Shown one piece after another: positions 45,522 through 58,368 of a DNA stretch of 64,000 nucleotides. The stretch comes from Ehretia macrophylla (taxonomy: Eukaryota > Streptophyta > Magnoliopsida > Boraginales > Ehretiaceae). A program made the position numbers and the translations under genes. Below the pieces are notes generated by a model, which was not told where the DNA came from, did no database searches, and saw only the letters and a program-made list of their open reading frames with translations. Position 1 is the stretch's first letter; each line of letters begins with the position of its first letter. The stretch covers positions 66,634,311 through 66,698,310 of the forward strand of contig CM075775.1 of assembly GCA_037974665.1 (NCBI GenBank). The letters run 5' to 3'.

Positions 45522-46078
45522 CTTTTCAATTTTTTTTGCCCTGGTTAGGGTTGCCAATATACTTTATCCACCAAATCTCTATTATCGAATCTCACGGAAC
45601 ATTGGGCAAGACAACTTCGCTTCACGTAGAGGCCGGCCCCCCAAACCGAGGGCGTAGGGTTTATGACCAGGTCTCCATCGCTCTGGTGCCCATAACTTTT
45701 GATCCGTGAGGAGTTACGCGGCGCACAGCATACCGTTGCAAAGCTCTCTGAGAGCGCTACGACGGGGGCAGCCACATTGCCCGTTGTGAACCTTTTTGGA
45801 GGCCAAAATAGACCATTTTCATCATTTTCAGGAAACTTTTCTTCTTTTGCCCTATTTTCCGTCCCGGATCGTACGTCGAGAGCTGTTAAAAGGATGACAA
45901 CCTGACTCGCGGTACATCAGAGGGCCCTACAACGTGTCGATATCACGTCTTGCGAGGATGCTGCGTTGTTGAAGCGGATGGGTTGTCGTTAAGCCCATTG
46001 GGCCTTTTGAGTGGGCCATCTCTCTAGGTCGGCACTCTGAACCGTTAACACATATAGGAATTGTGCCATTAACATGAC

Positions 46079-46197
46079 GGGTGTGATCAAAGCAAAACTA
46101 ATGCATCGAATCCCATCAGAACTCCGAAGTTAAGCGTGCTTGGGCCAGAGTAGTACTACGATGGTTGACCCCCTGGGAAGTCCTCGTGTTGCACCCC
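46079..46197 (+). rRNA. 5S rRNA gene B58, early region altered
   Basis: Positions 12-20 read AAGCAAAAC in place of TACCAGCAC; also C28T, G31A, G68C, G81C and G87T in box C. Confidence 0.89.
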
Positions 46198-46755
46198 ATT
46201 TTCAAATTTTTTTCCCCTGGTTAGGGTTCCCAAGATACTTTATCCACCAAATCTCTATTACCGAATCCCACGGAAAATTGGGCAAGAAAACTTCGCTTCA
46301 CGTAGAGGCCAAGCACGCAAACCGAGGGTGTAGGGTTTGTGACCAGGTCCCCGTCGCTCTAGTGCCCATCACTCTTGATCCGCAAGGAGTTACGCGGCGT
46401 ACACCATACGATTGCAAAGTTCTCTGAGTGCTCTACGACGGGGGCAGCGAGCTTGCTTGGTGTACCCGTTTTTGGAGCCCAAAATCGAAAGTTTTCATCA
46501 GTTTCAGGACACTTTTCTCCTTTTACCCTATTTTTTCATCCCGAATCGTACGTCGTGAGCTGTTAAAAGGACGACAACCTGACTCGCGGTACATCAGAGG
46601 GCCCTACAATGTGTCGATATCACATCTTGCGAGGATGATGCGTTGTTGAAGCAGATGGGTTGTCGTTAAGCCCATTGGGCCTTTTGAATGGGCCATCTCT
46701 CTAGGCTGGCACTGTGAAGCGTTAACACATATAGAAATTGTGCCCTCAACAAGAC

Positions 46756-46874
46756 GAGTGCGATCATACCAGCATTAATGCACCGGATCCCAACAGAACT
46801 CCGAAGTTAAGTGTGCTTGGACGAGAGTAGTACTAGGATGGGTGACCCCCTGGGAAGTCCTCATTTTGCACCCC
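46756..46874 (+). rRNA. 5S rRNA gene B59
   Basis: G2A, C20T, T38A, C57T and G66A, and CCTCATTTTG near the 3' end. Confidence 0.91.
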
Positions 46875-47431
46875 TTTTTCAATTTTTTTTGTCGTGGTTA
46901 GGGTTGCCAAGATACTTTATCCACCAAATCTCTATTACCGAATCCCACGGAACATTGGGCAAGACAACTTAGCTTCACGTAGAGGCCGAGCCCACAAACC
47001 GAGGGTGGAGGGTTTGTCACCAGGTCTCCGTCGCTCCGGTGCCCATAACTTTTGATCCGTAAGGAGTTACGCGGCGCACAACATACCGTTGCAAAGCTCT
47101 TTGAGAGCTCTACGACGGGGGCAGCCAGCTTGCTCGCTGTGCCCTTTTTGGAGCCCAAAATTGAATGTTTTCATTAGTTTCAAGTCACTTTTCTTCTTTT
47201 GCCCTGTTTTTCCGTCCTGGATCGTACGTCATGAGCTGTTAAAAGGACGACAACCTGACTTGCGGTACATCAGACGGCCCTACGATGTGTCGATATCACG
47301 TCTTGCGAGGATGCTGCATTGTTGAAACGGATGGATTGTCGTTAAGCCCATTGGGCCTTTTGAATGGGCCATGTCTCTAGGCTGGCTCTGTGAACCGTTA
47401 ACACATATAGGAATTGTGCCCTCAACATGAC

Positions 47432-47549
47432 GGGTGCAATCATACCAGCACTAATGTACCGGATCCCATCAAAACTCCGAAGTTAAGTGTGCTTGGGCGA
47501 GTGTAGTACTAGGATATGTGACCCCAGGGAAGTCCTCGTGTTATACCCA
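47432..47549 (+). rRNA. 5S rRNA gene B60, 118 bp
   Basis: One base lost after box C (GACCCCAGGG). G7A, C26T, G41A, C57T and box C GGATATGTG. 3' end TTATACCCA. Confidence 0.9.
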
Positions 47550-48107
47550 CTTTTCAATTTTTTTTGCCCTGGTTAGGGTTGCCAAGATACTTTCTCCACC
47601 AAATCTCTATTACCGAATCCCACGGAACATTGGCCAAGACAACTTCGCTTCACGTAGAGGCCGGGCCCGCAAACCGAGGGCGTAGGGTTTGTGACCAAGT
47701 CTACGTCGCTCCGGTGCCTATAATTTTTGATCCGTAAGGAGTTACGAGGCGCACAACATACCATTGCAAAGCTCTCTGAGAGCTCTAAGACGGGGGCAGC
47801 CAGCTTGCTCGCTATGCCCGTTTTTGGAACCCAAAATCGAATGTTTTCATCAGTTTAAGGACACTTTTCTTCTTTTGCCCTATTTTTCTATCGCGGATCG
47901 TACGTCGTGAGCTGTTAAAAGGACGAAAACCTGACTCGCGGTACATCAAAGGGCCCTAGGACGTGTCGATATCACGGATTGGGAGGATACTGCATTATTG
48001 AAGCGGATGGGTTGTCGTTAAGCCCATTGGGCCTTTTGAATGGACCATCTCTCTAGGCTGCCACTATGAACCGTTAACACATATAGGAATTGTGCCCTCA
48101 GCATGAC

Positions 48108-48226
48108 AGGTGCGATCATACTAGCACTAATGTCCCGGATCCCATCAGAACTCCGAAGTTAAGCGTGCTTGGGCGAGAGTGGTACTAGGATGGGTGACCC
48201 CCCGGGAAGTCCTCTTGTTGCACCCC
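48108..48226 (+). rRNA. 5S rRNA gene B61
   Basis: G1A, C15T, changes at 26-27 (GTCCCGG), A74G, T96C and G108T. Box A intact. Confidence 0.92.
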
Positions 48227-48784
48227 CTTTTCAATTTTTTTTGCCTTGGTTAGGGTTGCCAAGATACTTTATCCACCAAATTTCTATTACCGAATCCCAC
48301 AGAACATTGGGCAAGACAACTTCGCTTCACGTAGAAGCCGGGCCCACAAACCGAGGGCGTAGGGTTTGTGACCAGGTCTCCGTTGCTCCAGTGCCCATAA
48401 CTTTTGATCCGTAAGGAGTTACACGGTGCATAGCATACCGTTGCAAATCTCTCTGAGAGCTCTATGATGGGGGCAGCTAGCTTTCTAGCTGTGCCCATTT
48501 TTTGGAGCACAAAATCGAACGTTTTCATCAGTTTCAGGCCACTTTTCTTCTTTTGCCCTGTTTTTCGGTCCGGATCGTACGTCGTGAGCTGTTAAATGGA
48601 AGACAACCTGACTCGTGGTACATCAGAGGGCCCTACAACGTGTCGATATCACGTCTTGCGTGGATGCTGTGTTGTTGAAGCGGATAGGTTGTCATTAAGC
48701 CCATTGGGCCTTTTGAATGGACCATCTCTCTAGGCTGGGACTGTGAACCTTTAACACATATAGGAATTGTGCCCTCAACATGAC

Positions 48785-48903
48785 GGGTGCGATCATACCA
48801 GCACTAACGCACCGGATCCCATCAGAACTCTGAAGTTAAGCATGCTTGGACGAGAGTAGTACTAAGATGGGTGACCCCCTGGGAAGTCCTCGTGTTGCAC
48901 CCC
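48785..48903 (+). rRNA. 5S rRNA gene B62
   Basis: T24C, C47T, G58A, G66A and G81A. Confidence 0.93.
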
Positions 48904-49460
48904 CTTTTCAATTTTTTTGCCCTGGTTAGGGTTGCCAAGATACTTTATCCACCAAATCTCTATTACCGAATCCCACGGAACATTGGGCAAGACAAATTCG
49001 CTTCACGTTGAGGCCGGGCCCACAAACCGAGGGCGTAGGGTTTGTGACCAGGTCTCCATCGCTCCGGTGCCCATAACTTTTAATCCGTAAGGAGTTGCGC
49101 GGCGCACAGCATACCGTTGCAAAGCTCTCTGAGAGCTCTACGACGGGGGTAGCTAGATTCCTCGCTGTACCCTTTTTTGGAGCCCAAAATCGAACGTTTT
49201 CATCAATTTCAGGCCACTTTTCTTCTTTTGCCCTGTTTTTCCATCCCGGATCGTACATTATGAGCTGTTAAAAGGACAACAACCTAACTCGCGGTACATC
49301 AGAGGGCCCTACAACGTGCCGGTATCACGTCTTGCAAGGATGTTGCGTTGTTGAAGCGGATGGGTTGTCGTTAATCCCATTGGGCCTTTTGAATGGGCCA
49401 TCTCTCTAGGCTGGCACTTTTAACCATTAACACATATAGGAATTGTGTCCTCAACATGAC

Positions 49461-49579
49461 GGGTGCGATCATACCAGCACTAATGCACCGGATCCCATCA
49501 GAACTCCGAAGTTAAGCGCGCTTGGGCGAGAGTAGTCCTAGGATGGGTAACCCCCTGGGAAGTCCTCGTGTTGCACCCC
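49461..49579 (+). rRNA. 5S rRNA gene B63
   Basis: T59C in box A (GCGCGCTT), A77C and G89A; first 58 bases match consensus. The next spacer lacks about 7 bp (GGAACAAGACAAC). Confidence 0.94.
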
Positions 49580-50130
49580 CTTTTAAATTTTTTTTTGCCC
49601 TGCTTAGGGTTGCCAAGATACTTTATCCCCCAAATCTCTATTACCGAATCCCACGGAACAAGACAACTTCGCTTCACGTAGAGGCCGGGCCCGCAAACCG
49701 AGGGTGCAGGGTTTGTGACCAGGTCTCCGTCGCTCCGGTGCCTATAACTTTTAATTTGTAAGGAGTTACGCGGCGCACAGCATACCATTGCAAAGCTCTT
49801 TGAGAGCTCTACGACTGGGGTAGCTAGCTTGCTCGCTGTGCCCTTTTTGGAGCCCAAAATTGAACATTTTCATCAGTTTCAGGCCACTTTTCTTCTTTTG
49901 CCTTGTTTTTCAGTCCCGGATCGTATGTCGTGAGCTGTTCAAAGGACAACAACCTGATTCGCAGTACATCAGAGGGCCCTAAAACGTGTCGATATCACGT
50001 CTTGCAAGGATGCTGCGTTGTTGAAGCGGATGGGTTGTCGTTATGCCCATTGGGCCTTTTCAATCGGCCATCTCTCTAGGCTGGGACTGTGAACCGTTAA
50101 CACATATAGGAATTGTGCCCTCAACATGAC

Positions 50131-50249
50131 GAGTGCGATCATACAATCATTAATGCACCGAATCCCATCAGAACTACGAAGTTAAGCATGCTTGGGTGAG
50201 AGCAGTACTAGGATGGGTGACCCCCTGGAAAGTCCTCGTGTTGCACCCC
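50131..50249 (+). rRNA. 5S rRNA gene B64
   Basis: G2A, C15A, G17T, C20T, G31A, C46A, G58A, C67T and T73C, and TGGAAAGTC after box C. Confidence 0.91.
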
Positions 50250-50805
50250 CTTTTCAATTTTTTTGCCCTGGTGAGGGTTGCCAAGATACTTTATCCACCA
50301 AATCTCTATTACTGAATCTCACGAAACATTTGTCAAGACAACTTAGCTTCACGTAGAGGCCGGGCCCACAAACTGAGGGCATAGGGTTTGTGACCATGTC
50401 TCCGTCGCTCCGGTACCCATAACTTTTGATCCGTAAGGAGTTACACGGTGCACAACATACTATTGCAAAGCTCTCTGAGAGCTCTACAACGGGGGCAGCC
50501 AGCTTGCTCGCTGTGCCCATTTTGTAGCCCAAAATTGAATGTTTTCATTAGTTTCAAGACACTTTTCTTCTTTTGCACCATTTTTCCATCTTGTATCGTA
50601 CGTCGTGAGCTGTTAAAAGGACGACAACCTGACTTGCGGTATAGCAGAGGACCCTACAACGTGTTGATATCACGTCTTGCAAGGATGCTGCGTTGTTAAA
50701 GCGGATGGGTTGTCGTTTAGCCCATTGGGCCTTTTGAATGGGCTATCTCTCTAGGCTGGCTTTGTGAACCGTTAACACATATAGGAATTGGGCCCTCAAC
50801 ATGAC

Positions 50806-50924
50806 CGGTGCGATCAGACCAGCACTAAGGTACCGGAGCCCATAAAAACTCCGAAGTTAAGCGTGCTTGGGCGAGAGTAGTACTAGGATTGGTGACCCCC
50901 TGGGAAGTCCTCGTGTTGTACCCC
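50806..50924 (+). rRNA. 5S rRNA gene B65
   Basis: G1C, T12G, T24G, C26T, T33G, C39A, G41A, G85T and C114T. Box A intact. Confidence 0.91.
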
Positions 50925-51480
50925 CTTTTAAATTTTTTTGGCCTGGTTAGGGTTGCCAAGATACTTTATGCACCAAATCTCTATTACCGAATCCCACGGA
51001 ACATTGTGCAAGACAACTTCGTTTCACGTAGAGGCCGGGCCTGCAAACCAAGGGCGTAAGGTTTGTGACTAGGTCTACGTCGCTCCGGTGCCTATAATTT
51101 TTGATCCGTACGGAGGTACGCGGCGCACAACATACCGTTGCAAATCTCTCTGAGAGCTGTACGACGGGGGCAGCCAGCTTGCTCCCTGTGCCCGTTTTTG
51201 GAGCCCAAAATCGAATGTTTAATCAGTTTAAGGACACTTTTCTTCTTTTGCACTGTTTTTCTGTTGCGGATCGTACGTCGTGAGCTGTTAAAAGGACGAC
51301 AACCTGACTCGTGGTACATCAGAGGGCCCTACAACGTGTCGATATCACGCCTTGCGAGGATGCTGCATTGTTGAAGTGGATGGGTTGTCGTTAAGCCCAT
51401 TGGGCCTTTTGAATTGGCCATCTCTCTAGGCTGAGACTGTGAACCGTTAACACATATAGGAATTGTGCCCTCAATATGAC

Positions 51481-51599
51481 GGGTGCGATCATACTAGCAC
51501 TAATGTACCGGATCCCATCAGAACTCCGAAGTAAACCGTGCTTGGGCGAAAGTAGTACTAAAATGGGTGACCCCCTGGGAAGTCCTCGTGTTGTACCCC
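51481..51599 (+). rRNA. 5S rRNA gene B66, box A altered
   Basis: C15T, C26T, T53A and G56C (AAGTAAACCGTGC), G70A, G81A, G82A and C114T. Confidence 0.91.
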
Positions 51600-52157
51600 C
51601 TTTTCAATTTTTTTTTCCCTGGTCAGGGTTGCCAAGATACTTTATACACCAAATATCTATTACCGAATCCGACGGAACATTAGGCAAGACAACTTCGCTT
51701 CACGTAGAGGCCGGGCCTGCAGACCAATGGCGTAGGGTTTGTGACCAGGTCTCCGTCTTTCCGGTGCCCATAACTTTTGATCTGTAAGGAGTTACGCGGT
51801 GCACAGCAAACCGTTGCAAAGGTCTCTGAGAGCTCTATGATGGGGGCAGCTAGCTTTCTTGCTGTACCCGTTTTTGGTGCCCAAAATCAAATGTTTTCAT
51901 CAGTTACAGACCACTTTTCTTCTTTTGCCCTGTTTTTTCATCCCGGATCGTACGTCGTGAGCTGTTAAAAGGATGACAACCTGACTCGCGGTACATCAGA
52001 GGGCCCTACAACGTGTCGATATCACATCTTGCGAGGATGCTGCGTTGTTGAAGCGTATGGGTTGTCGTTAAGCCCATTGGGCCTTTTGAATGGGCCATCT
52101 CTCTAGGCTGGGATTGTGAACCGTTAACACATATAGGAATTGTGCCCCCAATATGAC

Positions 52158-52276
52158 GGGTGCGATCATACCAGCAATAATGCACCAGATCCCATCAGAA
52201 CTCCGAAGTTAAGCGTGCTTAGGCGAGAGTAGTACTAGGATGGGTGACCCTCTGGGAAGTCCTCGTGTTGCACCCC
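52158..52276 (+). rRNA. 5S rRNA gene B67
   Basis: C20A, G30A, G64A in box A and C94T. Confidence 0.93.
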
Positions 52277-52834
52277 ATTTTCAATTTTTTTTGCCCTGGT
52301 TAGGGTTGCCAAGATACTTTATCCACCAAATCCCTATTACTGAATCCTACGAAACATTGGGCAAGACAACTTCGCTTCACGTAGAGGCCAGGCCCACAAA
52401 CAGAGGGCGTAGCGATCGTGACCAGGTCTCCGTCGCTCCGGTGCCCATAACTTTTGATCCGTAAGGAGTTCCGCGGTGCACAGCATACCGTTGCAAACCT
52501 CTCTGAGAGCTCTACGATGGGTGTAGCTAGCTTGCTCGCTATTCCAATTTTTGGATCCCAAAATCAAACGTTTTCATCAATTTCAGGCCACTTTTCTTCT
52601 TTTGCGCTGTTTTTCCGTCCCGAATCGTACGTCGTGAGCTGTTAAAAGGATGATAACCAGGCTCGCGGTACATCAGAGGGCCCTACAACGTGCCGATATC
52701 ACGTCTTGCGAAGATGCTGCGTTGTTGAAGCGGATGGGTTGTCGTTAAGCCCATTGGGCCTTTTGAATGGGCCATCTCTCTAGGCTGGGACTGTGAACCG
52801 TTAACACATATAGGAATTGTGCCCTCAACATGGC

Positions 52835-52953
52835 GGGTGCGATCACACCAGCACTAATGCACCGGATCCCATCAGAACTCCGAAATTAAGCGTGCTTGGG
52901 CAAGAGTAGTACTAGGATGGGTGACCCCTTGGGAAGTCCTCGTGTTGCACCCC
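52835..52953 (+). rRNA. 5S rRNA gene B68
   Basis: T12C, G51A in box A, G68A and C95T. Confidence 0.93.
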
Positions 52954-53512
52954 CTTTTCAATTTTTTTTGCCCTATTTAGGGTTGCCAAGATACTTTATC
53001 CACCAAATCTCTATTACCGAATCCCATGGAACATTGGGAAAGACAACTTCGCTTCACGTAGAGGCCGGGCCCACAAACCGAGGGCGTAGGGTTTGGGACC
53101 AGGTCTTTGTCGCTCCGATGCCTATAACATTTGATCCGTAAGGAGTTACGCGGTGCACAACATACCGTTGCAAAGCTCTCTCAGAGCTCTATGACGGGGG
53201 CAGCCAGCTTGCTCGATGTGCCCGTTTTTGGAAGCCCAAAATCAAACTTTTTCATTAGTTTCAAGACACTTTTGTTCTTTTGCGCTATTTTTTCTTACCA
53301 GATCGTATGTCGTGAGCTGTTAAAACGATGAAAACCTGACTCATGGGACATTAGAGGGCCCTACAACGTGTCGATATCATGTCTTGCGAGGATTCTGCAT
53401 TGTTGAAGCTGATGGGTTGTCGTTAAGCATATTGGGCCTTTTGAATGGGCTATCTCTCTAGGCTGGCACTGTGAACCGTTAACACATATAAGAATTGTGC
53501 CCTCAACATGAT

Positions 53513-53631
53513 GGGTGCGATCAGACCAGCACTAATGCACTGGATCCCATTAGAACTCTGAAGTTAAGCGTGCTTGGGCGAGAGTAGTACTAGGATGGGT
53601 GACCCCCTGGGAAGTCCTCGTGTTGCACCCC
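53513..53631 (+). rRNA. 5S rRNA gene B69, near consensus
   Basis: Only T12G, C29T, C39T and C47T; all of 48-119 matches consensus, so the internal promoter is fully intact. Confidence 0.95.
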
Positions 53632-54189
53632 CTTTTAAATTTTTGTTGCCCTGGTTAGGGTTCCCAAGAAACTTTATCCACCAAATCTCTATTACCGAAT
53701 CCCACGGAACATTGGGCAAGATAACTTCACTTCACGTAGAGGCCGTGCCAGCAAATCGAGGGCGTAGGGTTTGTGACCAGGTCTTCGTCGCTCCGGTACC
53801 CATAACTTTTGGTCCATAAGGAGTTACGCGGCGCACAGCATACCGTTGCAAAGCTCTCTGAGCGCTCTACGACGGGGACAGCCAGCTTGCTCGCTATGCC
53901 CATTTTTGGAGCCTAAAATCGAACGTTTTCATTAGTTTCAGGCCACCTTTCTTCTTTTGCACTATTTTTTCGTCCCGGATCGTACGTCGTGAACTGTTAA
54001 AAGGATGACAACCTGACTCGCGGGACATCAGAGGGTCCTACAACGTGTCGATATCACATCTTACGAGGATTATGTGTTGTTGAAGCAGATGGGTTGTCGT
54101 TAAGCCCATTGGGCCTTTTGAATGGGCCATCTCTCTAGGCTGGCAATGTGAACCGTTAACACATATAGGAATTTTGCCCTCAACATGAC

Positions 54190-54308
54190 GGGCGTGATCA
54201 GACCAGCACTAATCCACTAGATCCAATCAGAACTCCGAAGTTAAGCGTGCTTGGACGAGAGTAGTACTATGATGGGTGACCCCCGGGGAAATCCTCGTGT
54301 TGCACCCT
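54190..54308 (+). rRNA. 5S rRNA gene B70
   Basis: T4C, C6T, T12G, G25C, C29T, G30A, C36A, G66A, G81T, T96G and G102A. Confidence 0.91.
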
Positions 54309-54866
54309 CTTTTCAATTTTTTTTGCCCTGCTTAGGGTTGCCAAGATACTTTATCCACCAAATCTCTATTACCAAATCTCACAGAACATTGGGCAAGACA
54401 ACTTCGCTTCACGTAGAGGCCGTGCCTGCAAACCGAGGGCGTAGGGTTTGTGACCAGGTCTCCGTCGCTCCAGTGCCTATAACTTTATATCCGTAATGCG
54501 TTACTCGGCGCACAGCATACTGTTGCAAAGCTCTCTGAGAGCTATACGACGGGGGCAGCGAGCTTGCTCGCTCTGCCCATTTTTGGAGCCCAAAATCGAA
54601 CGTTTTCATCCGTTTCAGGCCACTTTCGTTCTTTTGCTCTATTTTTCTGTCCCGGATCGTACGTCGTGAGCTGTTAAAAGGACGACAACCTGATTCGCAG
54701 GACATCAGAGGGCCCTACAACGTGTCGATATCACGTCTTGCGAGGATGCTGCGTTGTTGAAGCAGATGGGTTGTCATTAAGCCCATTTGGCCTTTTGAAT
54801 GGGTCATATCTCTAGGCTGGGACTGTGAACCTTTAACACATATAGGAATTGTGCCATCAACATGAC

Positions 54867-54985
54867 GGGTGGGATCATACCAGCACTAATGTATCGGATC
54901 CCATCAAAACTCCGAAGTTAAGCGTGCTTGGGCGAGAGTAGTACTAGGATGGGTGACCCCTTGGGAAGTCCTCGTGTTGCACCCC
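54867..54985 (+). rRNA. 5S rRNA gene B71
   Basis: C6G, C26T, C28T, G41A and C95T; box A, intermediate element and box C all intact. Confidence 0.94.
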
Positions 54986-55543
54986 CTTTTCAATTTTTTT
55001 TGCCTTGGTTAGGGTTGCCAAGATACTTTATCCACCAAATCTCTATTACCGAATGCCACGGAACATTGGCCAAGACAACTTCTTTTCACGTAGAGGCCGA
55101 GCCCGCAGACCGAGGGCGTAGGGTCTGTGACCAGGTCTCCGTCACTCCGGTGCCCATAACTTTTGATCTGTAAGGAGTTACGCGGCGTACAGCATACCGT
55201 TGAAAAGCTCTTTGAGAGCTCTACGATGAGGGTAGCTAGCTTACTCGCTGTACCCATTTTTGGAGACCAAAATCAAGCATTTTCATCAGTTACAGGCCAT
55301 TTTTCTTCTTTTGCCCAATTTTTCCGTCCCGGATCGTACGTCCTGAGCTGTTAAAAGGAAGACAACCTGACTCGCGGTACATCAGAGGGCCCAACCACGT
55401 CTCGATATCACGTCCTACGAGGATGCTGCGTTGTTGAAGCGGATGGGATGTCGTTAAGTCCATTGGGCCTTTTAAATAGGCCATCTCTCTAGGCTGGGAC
55501 TGTGAACCGTTAACAAATATAGGTATTGTGCCCTCAACATGAC

Positions 55544-55662
55544 GGGTGCGATCATACCAGCACTAATGCACTGGATCCCATCAGAACTCCGAAGTTAAGC
55601 ATGCTTGGGCGAGAGTAGTACTAAGATGGGTGACCCCCTGGGAAGTCCTCGTGTCGCACCCC
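55544..55662 (+). rRNA. 5S rRNA gene B72
   Basis: C29T, G58A, G81A and T112C. Upstream element is ACAAATATAGG. Confidence 0.93.
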
Positions 55663-56219
55663 CTTTTCAATTTTTTTTCCCTGGTTAGGGTTGCCAAGAT
55701 ACTTTATCCACCAAATCTCTATTACCGAATCCCACGGAACATTGGGCAAGACAACTTCGCTTCACGTAGAGGCCGGGCCCACAAACCGAGGGCGTAGGGT
55801 TTGTGACCAGGTCTCCGTTGCTCCGGTGCCTATAACTTTTGATCCGTAAGGAGTTACGCGGCGCACAACATACCGTTGCAAAGCTCTCTGAGAGCTCTAC
55901 GATGGGGGCAGCCAACTTGCTCGCTGTGCCCCTTTTTGGAGCCTAAAATTGAATGTTTTCATCAGTTTCAGGACGCTTTTCTTCTTTTGCCCTGTTTTTT
56001 CGTCCCGGATCGTAAGTCATGAGCTGTTAAAAGGACGACAACCTGACTCTCGGTACATCAGAGGGCCCTATAACGTGTTGATATCACGTCTTGCAAGGAT
56101 GCTGCGTTGTTGAAGCGGATGCTTTGTCGTTAAGCCCATTTGGCCTTTTGAATGGGGTATCTCTCCAGGCTGACACTGTGAACCGTTAACACTTATAGGA
56201 ATTGTGCCCTCAACATGAC

Positions 56220-56338
56220 GGGTGCAATCATAACAGCACTAATGTACCGGATCCCATCAGAACTCCGAAGTTAAGCGTGCTTGGGCGAGAGTAGTACTAG
56301 GATGGGTAACCCCCTGGGAAGTCCTCGTGTTGCACCCC
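56220..56338 (+). rRNA. 5S rRNA gene B73, near consensus
   Basis: G7A, C14A, C26T and G89A only. Upstream element is ACTTATAGG. Confidence 0.94.
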
Positions 56339-56895
56339 CTTTTCAATTTTTTTTGCCCTGGTTAGGGTTGCCAAGATACTTTATCCACCAAAACTTTATT
56401 ACCGAATCCCACGGAACATTGGGCAAGACAACTTCGCTTCACGTAGAGACCAAGCCCGCAAACCGAGGGCGTCGGGTTTGTGACCAGGTCTCCGTCGCTC
56501 CGGTGCCCATAACTTTTGTTCTGTAATGCGTTACACGGCACACAGCATACCGTTGTAAAGCTCTCTGAGAGCTATATGATGGGGGCAGGAGCTTGCTTGC
56601 TGTGCTAGTATTTGGAGCCCAAAATTGAACGTTTTCACGCGTTTCAGGCCTCTTTTGTTCTTTTGCTCTATTTTTCTATCCCGGATCGTACGTCGTGAGT
56701 TGTTAAAAGGACGACAACTTGATTCGCGGGATATCAGAGGGCCCTACAACTTGTCGATATCACGTCTTGTGAGAATGCTGCGTTGTTGAAGCGGATGGGT
56801 TGTCGTTAAGCCCATTAGGCCTTTTGAATGGGCCATCTCTCTAGGCTGGGACTGTGAACCGTTAACACATATAGGAATTGTGCCATCAACATGAC

Positions 56896-57014
56896 GGGTG
56901 TGATCTTACCAGCACTAATGCACCGGATCCCATCCGAACTCCGAAGTTAAGCGTGCTTGGGCGAGAGCAGTACTAGGATTAGTGACCCCCTGGGAAGTCC
57001 TCGTGTTGCACCCG
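56896..57014 (+). rRNA. 5S rRNA gene B74
   Basis: C6T, A11T, A40C, T73C, G85T and G86A in box C, and C119G. Box A intact. Confidence 0.92.
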
Positions 57015-57573
57015 TTTTTCAATTTTTTTTGCCCTGGTTAGGGTTGCCAAGATACTTTATCCACCAAATCTCAATTACCGAATCCCACGAAACATTGGGC
57101 AAGGTAACTTCGCTTCACGTAGAGGTCGGGTTCGCAAACCGAGGGCGTAGGGTTTGTGACCAGGTCTCCGTCACTCCGGTGCACATAACTTTTGATTTGT
57201 AAGGAGTTACGCGGCGCACAGCATACCGTTGCAAAGCACTCTGAGAGCTCTAGGACAGGGGCAGCCAGCTTGCTCGCTGTGCCAGTTTTTGGAGCCCAAA
57301 ATCAAACGTTTTCATCAATTTTAGACCACTTTTCTTCTTTTGCCCCATTTTTCCATCCCGTATCGTACGTTAGTGAGCTGTTAAAAGAACGACAACCTGA
57401 CTCGCGGTACATCAAAGGGCCCTACAACGTGTCGATATCACGTCTTGCAAGGATGCTGCGTTGTTAAAGCGGATGGGTTGTCGTTTAGCCCATTGGGCCT
57501 TTTGAATGTGCCAACTCTCTAGGCTGGGACTGTGAACCGTTAACACATATAGGAATTGTGCCCTCAACATGAC

Positions 57574-57692
57574 GGGTGCGATCATACCAGCACTAATGCA
57601 CCGGATCCCATCAGAACTCTGAAGTTAGGCGTGCTTGGGCGAGAGTAGTACAAGGATGGGTGAACCCATGGGAAGTCCTCGTGTTGCACCCC
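57574..57692 (+). rRNA. 5S rRNA gene B75
   Basis: First 46 bases match consensus; C47T, A55G in box A, T79A, C91A and C95A. Confidence 0.93.
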
Positions 57693-58249
57693 CTTTTCAA
57701 TTTTTTTTGCCCTAGTTAGGGTTGCCAAGATACTTTATCCACCAAATCTCTATTACCGAATCCCACGGAACATTGGGCAAGATAACTTCACTTCACATAG
57801 ATGCCGGGACCGCAAACCGAGGGCGTAGGGTTTGTGACCAGGTCTCTATCGCTCCGGTGCCCATAATTTTTAATCCTTAAGGAGTTACGCGGCGCACATC
57901 ACACCGTTGCAAAGCTCTCTGAGAGCTCTACAACGGGGGCAGACACCTTGCTCAATATCCCCATTTTTGTAGCCCAAAATCGAATGTTTTCATTAGTTTC
58001 AGGACACTTTTGTTCTTTTGCTCTATTTTTCCGTCCCCGATCGTACGTCGTGAGCTGTTTAAAGGATGACAACCTGATTCGTGGGACATCAGAGGGCCTA
58101 CAACGTGTCGATATCACGTCTTACGAGAATGCTACGTTGTTCAAGCGGATAGGTTGTTGTTATGCCCATTAGGCCTTTTGAATGGGCCATCCCTCTAGGC
58201 TGGGACTGTGAACCGTTAACACATATAGTAATTGTGCCATCGACATGAC

Positions 58250-58368
58250 GTGTGTGATCATACCAGCACTAATGCACCGGATCCCATCAGAACACCGAAG
58301 TTAAGCGTGCTTGGGCAAGAGTAGTACTAGGATGGGTGACCCGCTGGGCAGTCCTCGTGTTGCACCCC
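58250..58368 (+). rRNA. 5S rRNA gene B76
   Basis: G2T, C6T, T45A, G68A, C94G and A100C; box A and box C core intact. Confidence 0.92.

Larger units (their letters stand above)
35960..46078 (+). repeat. Five/four-gene repeat series anchored at B43, B48, B53, B57
   Basis: The spacers after genes 35,960, 39,319, 42,709 and 45,403 share GGCCCCCCAAACC-like and GATCCGTGAGGAGTT-like sequence not seen elsewhere. Steps are 3,359, 3,390 and 2,694 bp (five, five, four units). Neighbours also pair up: B49/B54 (CACTTATGCACC, GAAATTAAGC, GCGAAAGTAG), B50/B55 (GGCTGGGCCAGC) and B52/B56 (CAAACCTAGGGCG, GGAGACCAAAATAG). Confidence 0.72.
46756..53512 (+). repeat. Five-gene repeat series, about 3,375 bp (B59-B63 / B64-B68)
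   Basis: Offsets are 3,375 (B59/B64), 3,374 (B60/B65) and 3,373 bp (B61/B66). Shared marks are spacer variants: TTGAATGTTTTCATTAG after B59 and B64, GTCTACGTCGCTCC with CCTATAATTTTTGATCC after B60 and B65, and AGCTTTCT in place of AGCTTGCT after B61 and B66. The last two unit pairs are less clear. Confidence 0.65.
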
